Shown here piece after piece: positions 1 to 11,429 of a DNA stretch of 64,000 bases (position 1 is its first letter; every line of letters starts with the position of its first letter). The notes below the pieces were generated by a model, which searched no databases, was not told the DNA's origin, and was given only the letters and a program-made list of their open reading frames with translations. The position numbers and the translations under genes are program-made. This stretch comes from Lolium rigidum (lineage: Eukaryota; Streptophyta; Magnoliopsida; Poales; Poaceae). The stretch is from positions 62,381,754 through 62,445,753 of the forward strand of contig NC_061508.1 of NCBI RefSeq assembly GCF_022539505.1, given 5' to 3'.

Positions 1-633
1 CCCATCCTTCGGTATTTTCTTGGATCCGATCAGGAAGGTCCCTTTTAAACTCTTCTTTGTTGCGTGTAAATGATCCGAACAAGAAGTATCCAGCAAGGTC
101 TTGTCTTGAAAAGAAAGTCTTGCATAGAAATTATCAATAATAATATTACCAGGAAGCTCATGAATGGGGCATTTGAGCATTAAAGACTTCAATCTCCCCA
201 AGCTTGGGCAATACTCTCTCCATCATGAGGCCAGAAATTATATATGCGGTTCCGATCTTTGTGAATTTCACTTGGAGGATAAAATTTGGAATAGAATAAA
301 GGCACAATGTCCTCCCGATCAAGAGAATCACCATTCTTCAGCAATTTATACCAATGCGCCGCTTTACCGGACAGCGATATAGAGAATAGCTTCTTCCTAA
401 CTTCATTCATAGCGATACCTGCACATTTGAATAACCCGCATAATTCATGCAAAAACGAGTAAATGATCACCAGGATGGACAGTTCCATCCCCTTCATAGC
501 GGTTATCCATAACATGTTCAATAATTTTCGTAGGTATTTTATATGGTATTACTTCCTCACCTGGCGCCTCATCCACTACCGTTGCGGTAGTAGTAGATTT
601 CCCAAATAGAAATTGAAGAGAAGATCTCTCCAT
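1..633 (-). pseudogene. Broken gag of a minus-strand Ty3/Gypsy retrotransposon
   Basis: On the minus strand, from 633 downward, the translation reads as a plant Gypsy gag protein: an N-terminal segment, then a region with LSGKAAHWYKLL and FYPPSEIHKDRNRIYNFWPH, typical of the Retrotrans_gag domain of this grass family. The coding sequence changes frame near 450-520 and again near 190, and the reading continues in another frame to position 1, so the gene is interrupted at least twice. It lies directly downstream of the primer-binding site at 720-737 and the LTR at 749-2258, the normal position of gag. The protein would form the particle coat of the retrotransposon. Protease, reverse transcriptase and integrase would lie left of the window. 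Identification as gag is firm; the family name is left open. Confidence 0.85.
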
Positions 634-719
634 AATGACTTATAGCAGCAGGCAGAAATAAAATCAGCACAAACAGTAAAGGTTTTCCTTACCAATTCCA
701 CTTACCAATAGCGCTTCAT

Positions 720-737
720 TCCCCGGCAACGGTGCCA
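720..737 (-). other. Primer-binding site (tRNA-Asp type)
   Basis: The minus strand reads TGGCACCGTTGCCGGGGA, matching the 3' end of plant tRNA-Asp with one change from the usual TGGCGCC start. It lies 11 bases inside the LTR edge and fixes the element's orientation as minus. Confidence 0.85.
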
Positions 738-748
738 GAAAATAGTCT

Positions 749-2258
749 TGATGACCCACAAGTATAGGGGGTGTATCGTAGTATCTTCGATAAGTAAGAA
801 TGTCGATCCCAACGAGGAGCAGAAGGTGTTGACAAGCAGTTTCGATGAAGGTTTCACTGTAAATGCTCACAGACAAGTATTCAGGGGGTTTTGATGTAAC
901 AGATGAAATAAGTACGAGTAAATAAAATGCGAGAGAAATAATTGCAGCGAGTGGCCCAATCCTTTTTAGCACAAAGGACAAGCCGGTTTGTTTACTTATA
1001 ATGACCAAACGTTCTCGAGGACACACGGGGTTTTAGTCTAGTGCTTTCGCTACATACAGTTGATTAATCTTCATTGTTTTGATAAGTGTTGTGTGGGTGA
1101 ACCTGTGCTAATGTACCGCCCTTCCTAGGAATAATACATACTTGTGATTATACCCCTTGCAAGCATCCGCAACTACAAGAAAGTAATTAAGATAAATCTA
1201 ACCACAACCTTAAACTGCGAGATCCTGCGATCCCTCCTGCATCGATATACCAACGGGGTTTAGGTTTCGTCACTCCGGCAACCCCACAATTGGCAAACGA
1301 GTACAAGATGCATTCCCCTAGGCCCATAAATGGTGAAGTGTCGTGTAGTCGACGTTCACACGACACCACTAGAAGAATAACACCACAACTTAAATATCAT
1401 AACATTGAATATTACTCAACCATAGTTCACTACTAACATTTAGACTTCACCCATGTCCTCAAGAACTAAACGAACTACTCACGAGACATCATATGGAACA
1501 TGATCAGAGGTGATATGATGATGAATAACAATCTGAACATGAACTTGGTTCAATGGTTTCACTCAATAGCATCAACAACAAGTATGAATAGATACGGGAG
1601 AGTTTCCCCTATCAAACAATCAAGATCAAACCCAAATTGCTACGGCGGTGACGAGGTGCTGCGGAGGAGATGGCGGTGATGATGGTGGAGATGATGATGA
1701 TGGTGATGGAGATGATGTCCAGCTCGATGGCGGTGACGATGGCGTCGATTTCCCCCTCCGGGAGGGAATTTCCCCGGCGGATTCCTGCCCGCCGGAGAGC
1801 TCTTTTCTCTCCGGTGTTCTCCGCCCCGCGAGGCGGCTGTAACCCTTCGTGAGGATTCCTCTCGTGGCTTAGGTCTTCGGGACGAAGGGTTTCGCGAAGA
1901 AAAGGAGGCGAAAGGCGTTGTGGGCCCCCGGACCACATGGCGGCGCGGCCAGGGCATGGGCCGCGCCGCCCTAGGGTGTGGGCCCACCCTGGGTCCTCCT
2001 GGCCCCTCTTTCTGGCTTCCTTCGTCATCTGGAAAAATAGGATTTTTGGTAAAACTCCCTTCCACAGTTGATCTTCCGAAATATTGCATTCTGACGGTGC
2101 TTTTTCCAGCAGAATCCTAGCTCCGGTGCTCGATCTCCAAATAATCATGAAACATGAAAAATAGATGAAATAACATAAGTATTGTGTTCCAATATGAAAT
2201 ATATCAATGAATAACAGCAAATTATGATATAAAATAGTGATGCAATTTGGACGTATCA
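749..2258 (-). repeat. 5' LTR of minus-strand Gypsy element (1510 bp)
   Basis: The LTR runs from TGATGACCCACAAG at 749 to ACGTATCA at 2258, so on its own strand it starts TGATACGT and ends with CA. The primer site lies just inside it and the gag just beyond, so it is the 5' LTR; the 3' LTR and left target duplication are outside the window. The base following the LTR is the start of the right target duplication, probably CATCC (2259-2263). It contains a GAT/GGT trinucleotide-rich stretch at about 1660-1730 and a GC-rich stretch to 2030. The ORFs within it are chance products of this composition. Confidence 0.85.
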
Positions 2259-5200
2259 CATCCCTCAGAGTAGTACAACAGAACATAGCAGGGTCCCTAA
2301 CTCATTCACTTATTATTACAAGCATCAAACATATATTGTCTTGGAGCTCCTCTTGGGTCCTAAGAGGAATACTCCTGGGTTCGAGGTGAACCCAACTCAA
2401 CTTACAATATAGGAGTCTCATTAAACTATACATTTATTGCCTCGAGCGGCTAAATACTAAGAGTTCGGCTGCTCGGTTACTACTACTACTCGGATGTCTC
2501 TAGGCTTGATCTCCTCCGGAAGCCTTCCCGGATCCGTAGACTATGAGATAGTCTACGCCTTCAACACCTCCTCGAGAGGTCAGGTTCTTCATAGCCGATG
2601 ATCTCGGCTCCTTCATTGTTGTCGTAGTCCTCCTCCGGACGATTCGGACAATCTAAGCATGGGATTTAAGAGTGGTATGAGTACGAGCGTACTCAACAAG
2701 TTCATTATAGATAAGAGGTGTTTAATGCACTAGCTACGATATTAGACCAGAAAGTCTAATACCAATGCAAGTTTTGATAAACATTTCTTCAAGAGATTGC
2801 TTTTATTTCAAAGAGCTATGTCCGTCGGCCTTCACCGGTTTACTAGAACTTCATGGAGCTCCTTTCCGGCCGCGTTCGCAGCTTCCTCGGTCCCGGAACA
2901 GGGAGTGACAGGTCACAGCTTCTTTACACTCTGCAGAGGTGTGTTGCTTTACCCATAAGAGATCTTAACCTTGGTGCCAACCGGGCAGCTTTCCCGTCCA
3001 CACTTCCTTCGGTGTGAGGCCCGGTATAAGGTCTAGCCAATCATGTTCCTCCGCTACCTCGAACACCCACCCTTTGTTGCATGCCCCGACCCACGGGTCC
3101 ACGTCGGTCCCATTATTCCTGTAGATTTCAAGGTGGACCCCGACCACGACAACGATGCTCGGGCTCTACCATACACTCCTACGCCGGTAGCTGCAACCCA
3201 TCCTAGACCGCAATACCGTGGGGACTTAGGACTCCCCAGCCTCACCATCTTGCTCCTTCGGGCGACAAGTGTACTATGGACTATGCCGTGGGGACTTAGG
3301 ACTCCCCAGCCTCACCGCTTGCCCCCTTGGATTACAAGTGTACTACGGTAAAGCGCATCCGTTGATGAACGAGAGGTGGAAACACTTTTGACTACTCCGT
3401 CCCACTCCGGATCTTATGGTTAACACGGGTATTACGGCACAAGAATCACTGGCGACATTTGTTGTTTAATCCTAGATGGATATAAACCCGTGCAATGGAA
3501 CCTCCACCATATCGACACAATCCATGGTTCCATTGCCCACCACTTAGTCATATTCATAGTTATGAAAGTAGTGGTTTTGATTTTTGTGCAATAGTGATAA
3601 CCATAATACTTTGCAAGTAATTTGATAAAAATACTCAAATGACATGAGCAAGTGATGAACTTGCCTGAACACTGCAAAGTTTTGCAGTTGGATGGTGTGG
3701 ACTGACCCTTGTCCTCTGTCTCTGAAAAATAGCATCATTGTCCGATAAGGGCAATGGTAAAAGAAGCAATTATGCATGATTCCAATTTTAGGGTTTGTTT
3801 CCCCCTTCCGATGTCGTTGTTATTTTATGAGAGGTTAATACTAAGATAGATTTGGAGATACTATATTTAGTGTAAATACAACCTTGAAATGTTGTCAAGG
3901 TGTTTTGAAGTCCAAATGCATTAATGGACTTATTTTTATTATTGAAAATTATATGTGTGATTTAAATGATTATTTAAATCCTCAAATTAAGACTCATTCT
4001 TAATTGTCTTCAAAAATTCTATTTGATATTTTATTTAGATATAGAATTTTATGCTGATCTATTTTCATATTTTTAATTATTTTTCTAGAGCTATTAATAA
4101 TTTTCTATGATTATTCAAAGTTTCAGCATTTTTATTTGTTTGTGAAAAGACAAAAACACCCCTGGGCCCACCTGTCGGTGCAACCCGAGTGGGTTAGGTC
4201 GAACCGACCGGCCCGGTCCGGCTCGACCAGCCCACTCCTCTCTCTTCTCCTTACGCGCGATCGAACCCTAACCCTAACCCTGCTTCGGCGACTCGCGTCG
4301 CCTCCGCTTCGCCGCTCGATTCCGGCGAGATTCGCCGGACTTGGCCCCCGCCATGGTGCGCAATCAACGCGCCACACGACGGCGGTCAATCCTATCCGCG
4401 TCGATCTGACGCGGGCGACCTGCTGCTCTCGGTCTCGTCCCCGTCTGGTGCTAGGGTTACGGGATCCGCTCGATCCCGCCGTTCCTGGCGCTCCTGGTGC
4501 TTGGACTCCACCCTGGCTTCGCCGCCGTGGTGCGGGTGGTGCCGTGGTGTCGCCATGGCCTGGCTTGGCTTGGCGCCGCCGCGCTCTGGCGTGTGCCGCC
4601 GTGGCCGCCATGGCCATGCCTATCTGCTCGACCGCGGTAAGTGCGCCACTCTTTCTTCTCCTTTGTATTCTATTTCTTCTCCTCCTAGCTTGAGATGCGG
4701 CTACTCCCCTTCATGGAGAGACCATCTCGTGCTGCTGCTATTGCTCTACTAGCTGCTGTTGTTGTGCTTGCTGTTGCGATGCTTGCTGTTGCTGTGCGCA
4801 TGCTGCTAGGCTTCTCGCTGCTATCCTGGATGCTAGCTACTGCTGCTCTACTGCTAAGCATCTGCTGCTGTTGTGCTGTTACCATGGCCACAGCTACTGT
4901 ATTCACACTTGTGCTTGTGCTTGTGCTTCTCTGTGCCTCTGTTCTTGATGCTATTCTTGTCAATTTCTCGAGTGTATTCATATGAATTGTCCTGACTTGA
5001 TTGCAGTATGCAATCCTTGCAAGTTTGCAAGAGCCAGTGCCTTTTGGTGCAATTCAGTGTGTTACAATTCATAGACCTGCTCCCTTGAGCATGCCTGTGG
5101 GTTAAACAACACCATCCCTTGATGGTGTGCTTCTGCATATAATTATATGTTATATTTATGATTATCTGCTTTGCTATTGTTCCTGTTCTGTGGCTGATTC

Positions 5201-7218
5201 ACTTGTCTGACATGTGTTGGTGCTATAATTGATGTTTAACATACTGTAGCATGCTCTTGCATGCATCTGGTGGTCATATGATCACCAGTTGCTTGTAGAA
5301 ATTGCTCTATGTTGTCTGTGCCTCACTGTGGTTCACTCTGGTGCTCATCCAGTGTTGTTTGTGCTACATACAGGCTTAGCCTGTGGGTGTTGTTGCTGGC
5401 TTAAGTATCATCTGATGCTTGCAGTGAGCCTTTGGTTTACTGTCAAGATGTTGGTGCTTTTGTTACTGGACTGTTTCATTTATCTGTAATTCCTGGTTTT
5501 ACTAGATGGATAAATGATGTGAACTAATTAACAGTGATGATCATATGGATTTAATTTGCTTGGCTAGAGGGATGCCAACACTTGTTGGGGACCCTAGCCC
5601 ACTCTGAACCCACCTGGGTGATGATATCTGTGCATGGCTTCTTTGTTGGAATTGGTTAAGTGGTTGAGGTGATCCTGGCAGTATTCATGTGCTGCCCTGG
5701 GATGGCTCCCCTATTTGGTGGCTTTCTGTGATGGATAGATGCTCACCTGGCTAGTCACTTAGTGAATTTCCAGTAGCCTTGATGTTGATAATTAGGATAG
5801 GCACATGTTGCCTGTCAATCCGATGGTTTAGCTAGGTCAATAGGTGCTTTGTGATTCGAATGGTTGCAAGGAGTAAATCCATGCTTGGATTTCTCTGGTT
5901 TTGACACTGTGTTGTCAAAACCAGTGTTCCCTGGTTTATTTTCCTTTTATCCTTGGTTGTACTTGCTGGCACCAATTGGTTTAGTAACCAAATGATGATA
6001 CACCCGGGATTTTCTACCCTTCTGTGCTCCTGTGATGCAAGCATGCTTAAGTATGAGCAAGATATGATCTTGCTCAGGCTCTTGTGTGGTATACCTCACT
6101 CCAGCTCCTAGAAATATTGTTGGTGTAGAGGGTTTGCTTCTGTGCTGGTCTTTTGCTTGCCCTGCTCCTCCTAGCAAGCTTGAGGTCTTGGTTTAATTTC
6201 TGGTGATTGTGAATAGATGAGACAGCTCTAGCTGTTCACCTGTTCTTGGTGTTCTTGGCTGTTCTTGGTGCCTGGTGACTTACCCTGCTTGCTTGGTCGA
6301 TGAATGAGCTAGGGTTTGTCTGTGGAAAAGTTTTTATATGGTTGGCCCTTGCTTCCCTGATCGACAGCTCCACCTTTCTGTTTGGGTGATTCACTGTGTA
6401 TGTGTGCGGCATGCACACAGCCATGTGAGCAGGCTGTGTGTGTGTGTATGCTGATACCCTGTACTTGGCTGTGAGGGTTGGATCAGCTCGGCAGACTTGA
6501 TATTATCCTCTATTTCCATTCCTTTTTTAACCTGCCAAGTGGCTATGCCACTTGGCATAACTTCTTTCTTTGTTGTGCTTGTGTGCAGGAATCAGGAATT
6601 GATCAAGATGATCCAGAAGATCATCAAGTCCAAGATCAAGTGAAGATGTTCTTGTAGTATTAGGATATTTAGATAACTTGTAATTTTTCCTTTTAATTTT
6701 TCTATTTCTTCAATTCTTGTAATGTGTTGTAATTCAATAATTCAATTGTGAATATTGTAAAAGACAATGTATTATGTGTGTGATTATCAATAAAGCTCCA
6801 ATTTTCCTTAATGAGTTTTATATAGTTGTTTTACTATTTATATTCCTAATTACTTATAATTGTTTATTGAATTATCTCAAGTTTGAATTATGAGATAACC
6901 ATTTGATGTTTGAATTTGAAATTCAAATTCAACCTTAAATTTGAATTCAATCATGCAACTTAATTTTGAATTCAATCATGCAACTTAAGTTTGTGATGCA
7001 ACATCCCTTCTCTCTTCTCCAAAACCCTAGTTTAGTTGAATAAGAGCAAGTTTGTCGCACTCTCGAAACCCTAACCCTGTAAGGTGTCGAGAGAGAAACT
7101 TGTTCTCCTTCGATGCAGTTTTTGTTTAAAAGCGCGAAATTTCCCCGTAAATTACAATGCAATGCACATCCCTTTCTAAAATCTACCCCTCGATCGTCTC
7201 TAAACCTGGGACATTACA
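2259..7218 (-). mobile_element. Very long LTR of a LARD-like retrotransposon (truncated at left by nested Gypsy insertion)
   Basis: This stretch matches the second long LTR at 49340-55927 at both ends: about 2830-3780 corresponds to 49970-50900, and about 7100-7218 to 46380-46498, including the shared terminus ending in ATTACA. The first ~90 bases of the LTR are missing because the Gypsy element at 1-2258 inserted there. At 7218 it abuts unrelated retrotransposon DNA, so this is the outer LTR of an element extending left, or a solo LTR. The middle (about 4100-7000) differs strongly from the second copy. It holds a GC-rich block (4140-4700) with exon-like sequence on both strands, but no ORF I can assign. 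It has no gene otherwise. Confidence 0.75.
3216..3353. repeat. Two tandem ~70-bp units within the long LTR
   Basis: Two units begin with CCGTGGGGACTTAGGACTCC at 3216 and 3286 and both end near GTGTACTA. The same two-unit arrangement occurs at 50360-50488 in the related LTR. Confidence 0.8.
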
Positions 7219-8580
7219 GGGTGATCGGATCTGGCTGGCTCTGCATGGTAGTTCTCTCAGACATGATTGAGCCTAGGTCCATTTGTCTGAATTGCGTGTC
7301 CTCGTCTCTGTTTCGCCTTGACTGAGACTCGGGGGGCAGCTGGCCTGGTGGATGCTCTATTTTTGAAAGCCGATTGGGTGGCCATCGGCTAGTCCTGCGT
7401 CGTGATTTTCGTCAAGGGTGGTGATCCAGCAGAACTCAAACTCATTGATCGAAAATATGAAGGATAGATCATGAGGGCTTGATGCGCTGACATCGGCTTA
7501 TTGAGCTTTAACCAAGTTCGCGATCACCCCGTGGTCGAAGAGATGAAGGACGGATTTTGGGGGACCGATGCGTGGCCATTGGTTCGTTGAGCATTGGCTA
7601 AGTGACGATCGGCAAAATCAGTATGAGGGGAAATCGGCTAAATTGGCATAAAGGGAATCGGCAAAATCAAGTTGGGGAATTTCTTCATTGATAAACGAGA
7701 TTTCTTGCATAAAGAGCCGACTGCTCTCAAAAGGAAGTACTAGGGGGATACATTGCCCCATCTACTACTGATCCTATGCTAAGGGCCCTATCTACGGGCC
7801 GTCGCTGCCCTCATCGTCGCAGTCGTCGCCGCTGTCGGCGCTACTCCCGGCGGGCTCGTCGTCGCTGCTGTAGTGACCGCCAGCAGGACCCTCGTTGTCC
7901 TCGTCCTCCTCGTCAGCGTCGTCGTCGTCGCTGTCGAAGTCGCTGAGGTTTCCCGGCCAGGGGCAGAAGCGCTTGGCCGGCGGCTCGTCGGAGGAGCTGT
8001 CGTCGTCGTCCTCCTCCTCCTCCTTCGCCTCCTCGGAGGAGGTGAAGTCGTCCCAGGAGAAGCGATCGTCATTGCTCTCCTCCTCCGATTCCCCGTCGGT
8101 GAGGAAGCGGAGGTCGCTCTCCCCGTCCGTCGAGGACTTGTCGTCCTCGGACCAGACGGAGAAGTCATGGCCGGGCTCCTCCCCGGCTTCTATGGCGCGG
8201 CGGATGTTGGCCGCATGGACCTCCTGTGGGTCCCGTTCTGGCGTCGGCTCGTGGGAGGAAGAGGACTCGATGGAAAGTCCCGATGAGGCGGAGGAAGAAG
8301 AAGACATGGTGGCGCAGGAGGGCTTTTGGAGTGCTAATGCGGAGAGGATGAGGAGGAGAACTGTTCGATGCGGTTAAATAAAAGAAGATGGAGTGGAGGT
8401 TTAATGTTCGAACAGTTTTCGAGGAGGTGGTACCAAAAAACTGTCAAATCGTGCAGAGAAGTTGGGAAAGCAAGTCGTCATGATGAAAAATACTGCGACG
8501 GTTCTGCTCTGCCACGACATGACCCCTCGGAGGAAAAGCAGAGTGGTTTTGAAATTATCATTACCAAAACCAGGGGGGCA
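7219..8580 (+). mobile_element. 3' internal region of a plus-strand Gypsy-type element, with polypurine tract
   Basis: The stretch from the edge of the long LTR to the polypurine tract CAGGGGGGCA (8571-8580) is the 3' untranslated interior of the element whose 3' LTR starts at 8581. It has no pol. Positions 7360-7740 contain many short related motifs such as ATCGGCTAA and ATCGGCAAAATCA. The only sizeable coherent ORF is antisense (7792-8307). The 5' part of the element was separated from this piece by the long-LTR insertion ending at 7218 and is not in the window. Confidence 0.65.
7792..8307 (-). CDS. Antisense acidic Ser/Asp/Glu-rich ORF (171 aa) carried by a retrotransposon
   Basis: This ORF of 171 codons runs opposite to the element that carries it, between the end of pol (missing) and the 3' LTR. 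It starts at 8307 in a strong context, GCCACCATG. The protein is dominated by Ser, Asp and Glu: an N-terminal poly-Ser stretch, a middle with IRRAIEAGEEPGHDFSVW, runs such as KEEEEDDDDSSSDEPPAKRF, and an acidic tail. I see no catalytic motif, signal peptide or membrane segment. Plant Ty3/Gypsy elements of the Tat group are known to carry extra ORFs near the 3' LTR, sometimes antisense, and this fits that position. It is intact over its whole length. The function is unknown; the composition would suit a disordered nuclear or chromatin-binding protein, but that is inference. Confidence 0.6.
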   Translation of the reverse strand: MSSSSSASSGLSIESSSSHEPTPERDPQEVHAANIRRAIEAGEEPGHDFSVWSEDDKSSTDGESDLRFLTDGESEEESNDDRFSWDDFTSSEEAKEEEEDDDDSSSDEPPAKRFCPWPGNLSDFDSDDDDADEEDEDNEGPAGGHYSSDDEPAGSSADSGDDCDDEGSDGP

Positions 8581-8798
8581 TGTGTTATCACCAGATTTTG
8601 GCCAAATCAGGAGATGGGCCGTAAGTGAGATGGGCTTGAAGGATATACGCGTGGAGGATCTCTGAAGCGTCCTGATACGAAGAAGTTGGGCTAAATTGCC
8701 CGTGTATCTGTATTATAGTAGATCGCATCTTAATTTAGAAGTTAGAGTTTTACCCGTGCACGGTTAGGTGCATGCCTGAATTAGAAAGTCCCCCGGAC

Positions 8799-8806
8799 TA
8801 TAAATA
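8799..8806 (+). promoter_or_regulatory. LTR TATA box
   Basis: TATAAATA within GGACTATAAATATG, about 220 bases into the LTR, in the usual place for the start of R. Confidence 0.6.
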
Positions 8807-8913
8807 TGTATCTAGGGTTTATGAAATAAACAACAACCAATGTTCACCACAAACCAATCTCGGCCCATCGCCAACTCCCCTTGTCTCGAGGGTTTCTTCC
8901 GGGTAAGCACCAT

Positions 8914-8946
8914 GCTGCCTAGATCGCATCTTGCGATCTAGGCAGC
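8914..8946. repeat. Perfect hairpin in the LTR
   Basis: Fifteen-base arms GCTGCCTAGATCGCA and TGCGATCTAGGCAGC are separated by TCT. A second, shorter hairpin (11-base arms, GCCGCCCTTAC) lies at 9083-9117. Both are downstream of the TATA box and would be present in the transcript leader or tail. Confidence 0.8.
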
Positions 8947-9750
8947 ACACGTTTATTCGTCGTTCATGCGTTGCTCGTGCTGAAGCCTTTTTGATGGCGA
9001 GCAACATAGTTATCATAGATGTCTTAGGGTTAGCATTGTTCTTCGTATCATATGCTATCGTCGTGCAACCCTTAGGCATCTAGCCGCCCTTACGCCTATC
9101 ACGGGTGTAAGGGCGGCACCCCGCTTGATCATTGTTTAGTAGATCCGATCCGTTATGATTGCTCCTTGTTCTTCAAGGATTAGTTTAATATCTGCATTGT
9201 TAGGCCTTACAAAGGGTTGGAGGATCCAGCGGCGCGTAGGGTGTAGTTTGCTAGCCCTAGACAGGATGTTCCGGGGATCAACCTCGTGTTGATTTTTAGG
9301 CCCTGTCTAGGATCGGCTTACGATCACCGTACGCGGTCGCGAGGCCCAATCACGAGTAGGACGTTCCGATTTTGCGGTGAAAACCCCAAATCGTAGTAGG
9401 TCGCTTTAGCTTTATCTTGATCAAGCAGGACCACCATCTGATCGTACACCTCGTACGTATCATGGGTGGATCGGCTCTTTGAGCCGATTCACAGGATAAC
9501 CTGAGAGCCGATCGAGGCTCGTATTTAACGTTTACGTGTATGCCATGCAGGAAACTAAGCGAGGCATCATCCAACACCTTCCTGACCAGGTATAGGTCAG
9601 GTGGCACGCCCTTGCATCAGCATCGGACGTGCGTGCTGAAGGCTTTGCGGGCCGTCGCTCGGAGGGACCAGGGCCAGCCGCATTCCTGGGAGATTTCCGG
9701 CTCTACGGTGTTGCCCGTCGCTGCCCGCCGGTGGGTTTCTGACCGCAACA

Positions 9751-10180
9751 ATAGCATGATATATCGTGCTAAAACTTCATAGCCTTAGCGCGCTATTTTT
9801 CAATCTAAGTTGCTTTCACTTTTTCGTGGTGATGAACTACAATATGTTGGTCCCTTTTGTAGATTAGAACCTAATATCGCTAATGGTGATGATTCTTAAT
9901 AAAGAATTTATATTATGTTGTTGCCTTGTGAAATACTGATGTTAGCCTTCTGAAAAATTAGAGATCTATTTGTTGTATGTGGTTATGTATGTATGATTCA
10001 GTCATTTTTTGGACTAAATATCCAACCTTTTTTAGCGAAATCCTTTATTTTTAGAATATATTTAATATTTTTTCAAAACGCTATTTTAAATATAGCACGA
10101 AATTAGCATGATATAGCGTCCATAGCGTTTGAAGGAGGCCGACGCTATTTTATTTAGCACGCTATTTTAAACCTTGGTCA
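9751..10180. repeat. Degenerate repeat rich in AGCGCTATTTT-like motifs
   Basis: The edges of this AT-rich stretch carry related motifs in both orientations: ATATCGTGCTAAAAC and TTAGCGCGCTATTTTTC at the left, GACGCTATTTTATTTAGC and ACGCTATTTTAAACC at the right. This looks like a decayed DNA transposon with inverted ends into which the preceding LTR element inserted. The family is not certain. No coding ORF is present. Confidence 0.35.
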
Positions 10181-10748
10181 TGTCGCTTCGATCTCCGGTG
10201 TTTAGTACATGCAAATATCTTTGTCGCATTCGAGCCATTCGAGAACTCTTGCCTCCAATCGACCAAAAAGGGATACAACGGGGCGAGATTGCAAAGACGT
10301 GAATGAACCAAAATCGCAGCTATGCTTTGCAACTTGCATCGTGACAATGTGGCATGATGGCGCTCCAGTTCGAGTGGCATCCGTGCTCGCATTATGCCGC
10401 TGGTTGCTCACTTGTATTATATTAGGTATCAAGTATATACATTTTTTTCTATGTGAGAGGAGATATATAGACAGAACAATGAAACGAAGATAGGTCCATC
10501 TCTATTCAAGTCATGATCTAGTATCATACAGGAAGATGCTTTGCTGCATTCTACTTTGTACAATATTATCATGTATTTGTCATGCATATGAACCATTGAG
10601 GGTTTGCATCGCAGCTCTCCTTCAGGTTCTCGAAAAAAATTGATGGTTTGCATTATGCAACTACTATAGCTCTAAAATATTTTTTGTTAAGCACAACAAG
10701 AGAACAAACTTAAGGAGTTCAAGGTTCCAAACAAAAGAAGGCTCAACT
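10181..10748. other. Stretch without recognisable features
   Basis: AT-rich sequence with only short ORFs in several frames; I see no gene, terminal repeat or known element. Confidence 0.5.
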
Positions 10749-10766
10749 GATGATCTATGGGTAGTG
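10749..10766 (+). repeat. Target-site duplication, left copy (18 bp)
   Basis: GATGATCTATGGGTAGTG, identical to 11430-11447; it brackets the retroposon between them. Confidence 0.95.
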
Positions 10767-11429
10767 AAAAAGGAACTTGGACCCAACCTCTCCCCGTGAA
10801 CAGTGCAGAGAGGCGATTTCTGAATCCCCTTCTTGCTCACCTCGCCGGCGGCGATTCCGGCGGTTTCCTCTCCCTCCGGCGGCCGCTCCGGCGGCGGGAG
10901 GGTGGGGGAACACCGGATCCCACCGTGTACATAGCGTAGAGCTTAGTAGAGTCTCAGCCGGCGGCGCGGAGGAGATGGCGGCGCAGTCGGTGGTGTTATG
11001 CAGGGAGGCGGTCGTCCTCTTCGACGGTGGAGTACCAGTGGTCTCCGTTGTCGACCGCCTATCCTGTCCTTGCTCCTGGTTCCTCGGAGCTTCGGAGCAG
11101 GGCTTCCCCTCGCCGGAGTTCGAGTCGCGGCGGCTCCGGTTATGCAATAATCCGAAGACGGTGGTGTATTGGAGCAAGACGAAGATGATGGCGCTGCAGG
11201 ATGGAGGCTTCTTGAAGCTCGAGGTTCGTCGACTTCCCGTCCGCATGGGGGCTCTCCCGATCCAAGTCAAGAAGAGGAGTAGCAGCGGCGGCGCGCCGGC
11301 GGCGCGTTCTGCGTGCGGTGGTTGTCTTCGTGGTCCAGCAGGACTTTGTTGTATTTTTTGCTTTGTTCTGGGCTGATCTGTAAGGATCCTTGTTTTAATA
11401 TATCAGGTTTTCACGCAAAAAAAAAAAAA
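10767..11429 (+). mobile_element. LINE-mobilised retroposon with poly(A) tail and perfect 18-bp target duplication
   Basis: A 663-bp insert ends in an oligo(A) tail of 13 at 11417-11429 and is flanked by a perfect 18-bp direct repeat. These are the hallmarks of target-primed reverse transcription by L1-type machinery. The first two thirds is GC-rich and the last part reads as a 3' end (TGTAAGGATCCTTGTTTTAA). It may be a non-autonomous LINE derivative or a processed copy of a transcript. The perfect flanks suggest a young insertion. Confidence 0.8.
10777..11376 (+). CDS. Unidentified 199-codon ORF spanning the retroposon
   Basis: This ORF occupies nearly the whole retroposon, starting 10 bases after its left edge and ending 41 bases before the poly(A) tail. 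The protein is Arg/Pro/Ser-rich at the N terminus (about residues 1-50). It then has a segment including EEMAAQSVVLCREAVVLFDG and VVDRLSCPCSWFLG, then a basic C terminus with KKRSSSGG and a Cys-containing hydrophobic end. I recognise no domain. High GC favours long chance ORFs, so coding status is uncertain. An internal ATG at 10975 (MAAQSVVL) could also be the start of a transcript-derived ORF. Confidence 0.3.
   Translation: MDPTSPREQCREAISESPSCSPRRRRFRRFPLPPAAAPAAGGWGNTGSHRVHSVELSRVSAGGAEEMAAQSVVLCREAVVLFDGGVPVVSVVDRLSCPCSWFLGASEQGFPSPEFESRRLRLCNNPKTVVYWSKTKMMALQDGGFLKLEVRRLPVRMGALPIQVKKRSSSGGAPAARSACGGCLRGPAGLCCIFCFVLG

Larger units (their letters stand above)
8581..9750 (+). repeat. 3' LTR of plus-strand Gypsy-type element (1170 bp)
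   Basis: It starts TGTGTTATCACCAG directly after the polypurine tract and ends CTGACCGCAACA at 9750. It contains its own TATA box (8799-8806) and several strong hairpins. The likely right target duplication is 9751-9755 (ATAGC), but the left partner is not in the window to confirm it. Confidence 0.75.

Noticed and set aside
4264..4281. Telomere-like (AACCCT)3
   Set aside because: Only three units, not the plant telomere unit; short boxes of this type are common near plant promoters.
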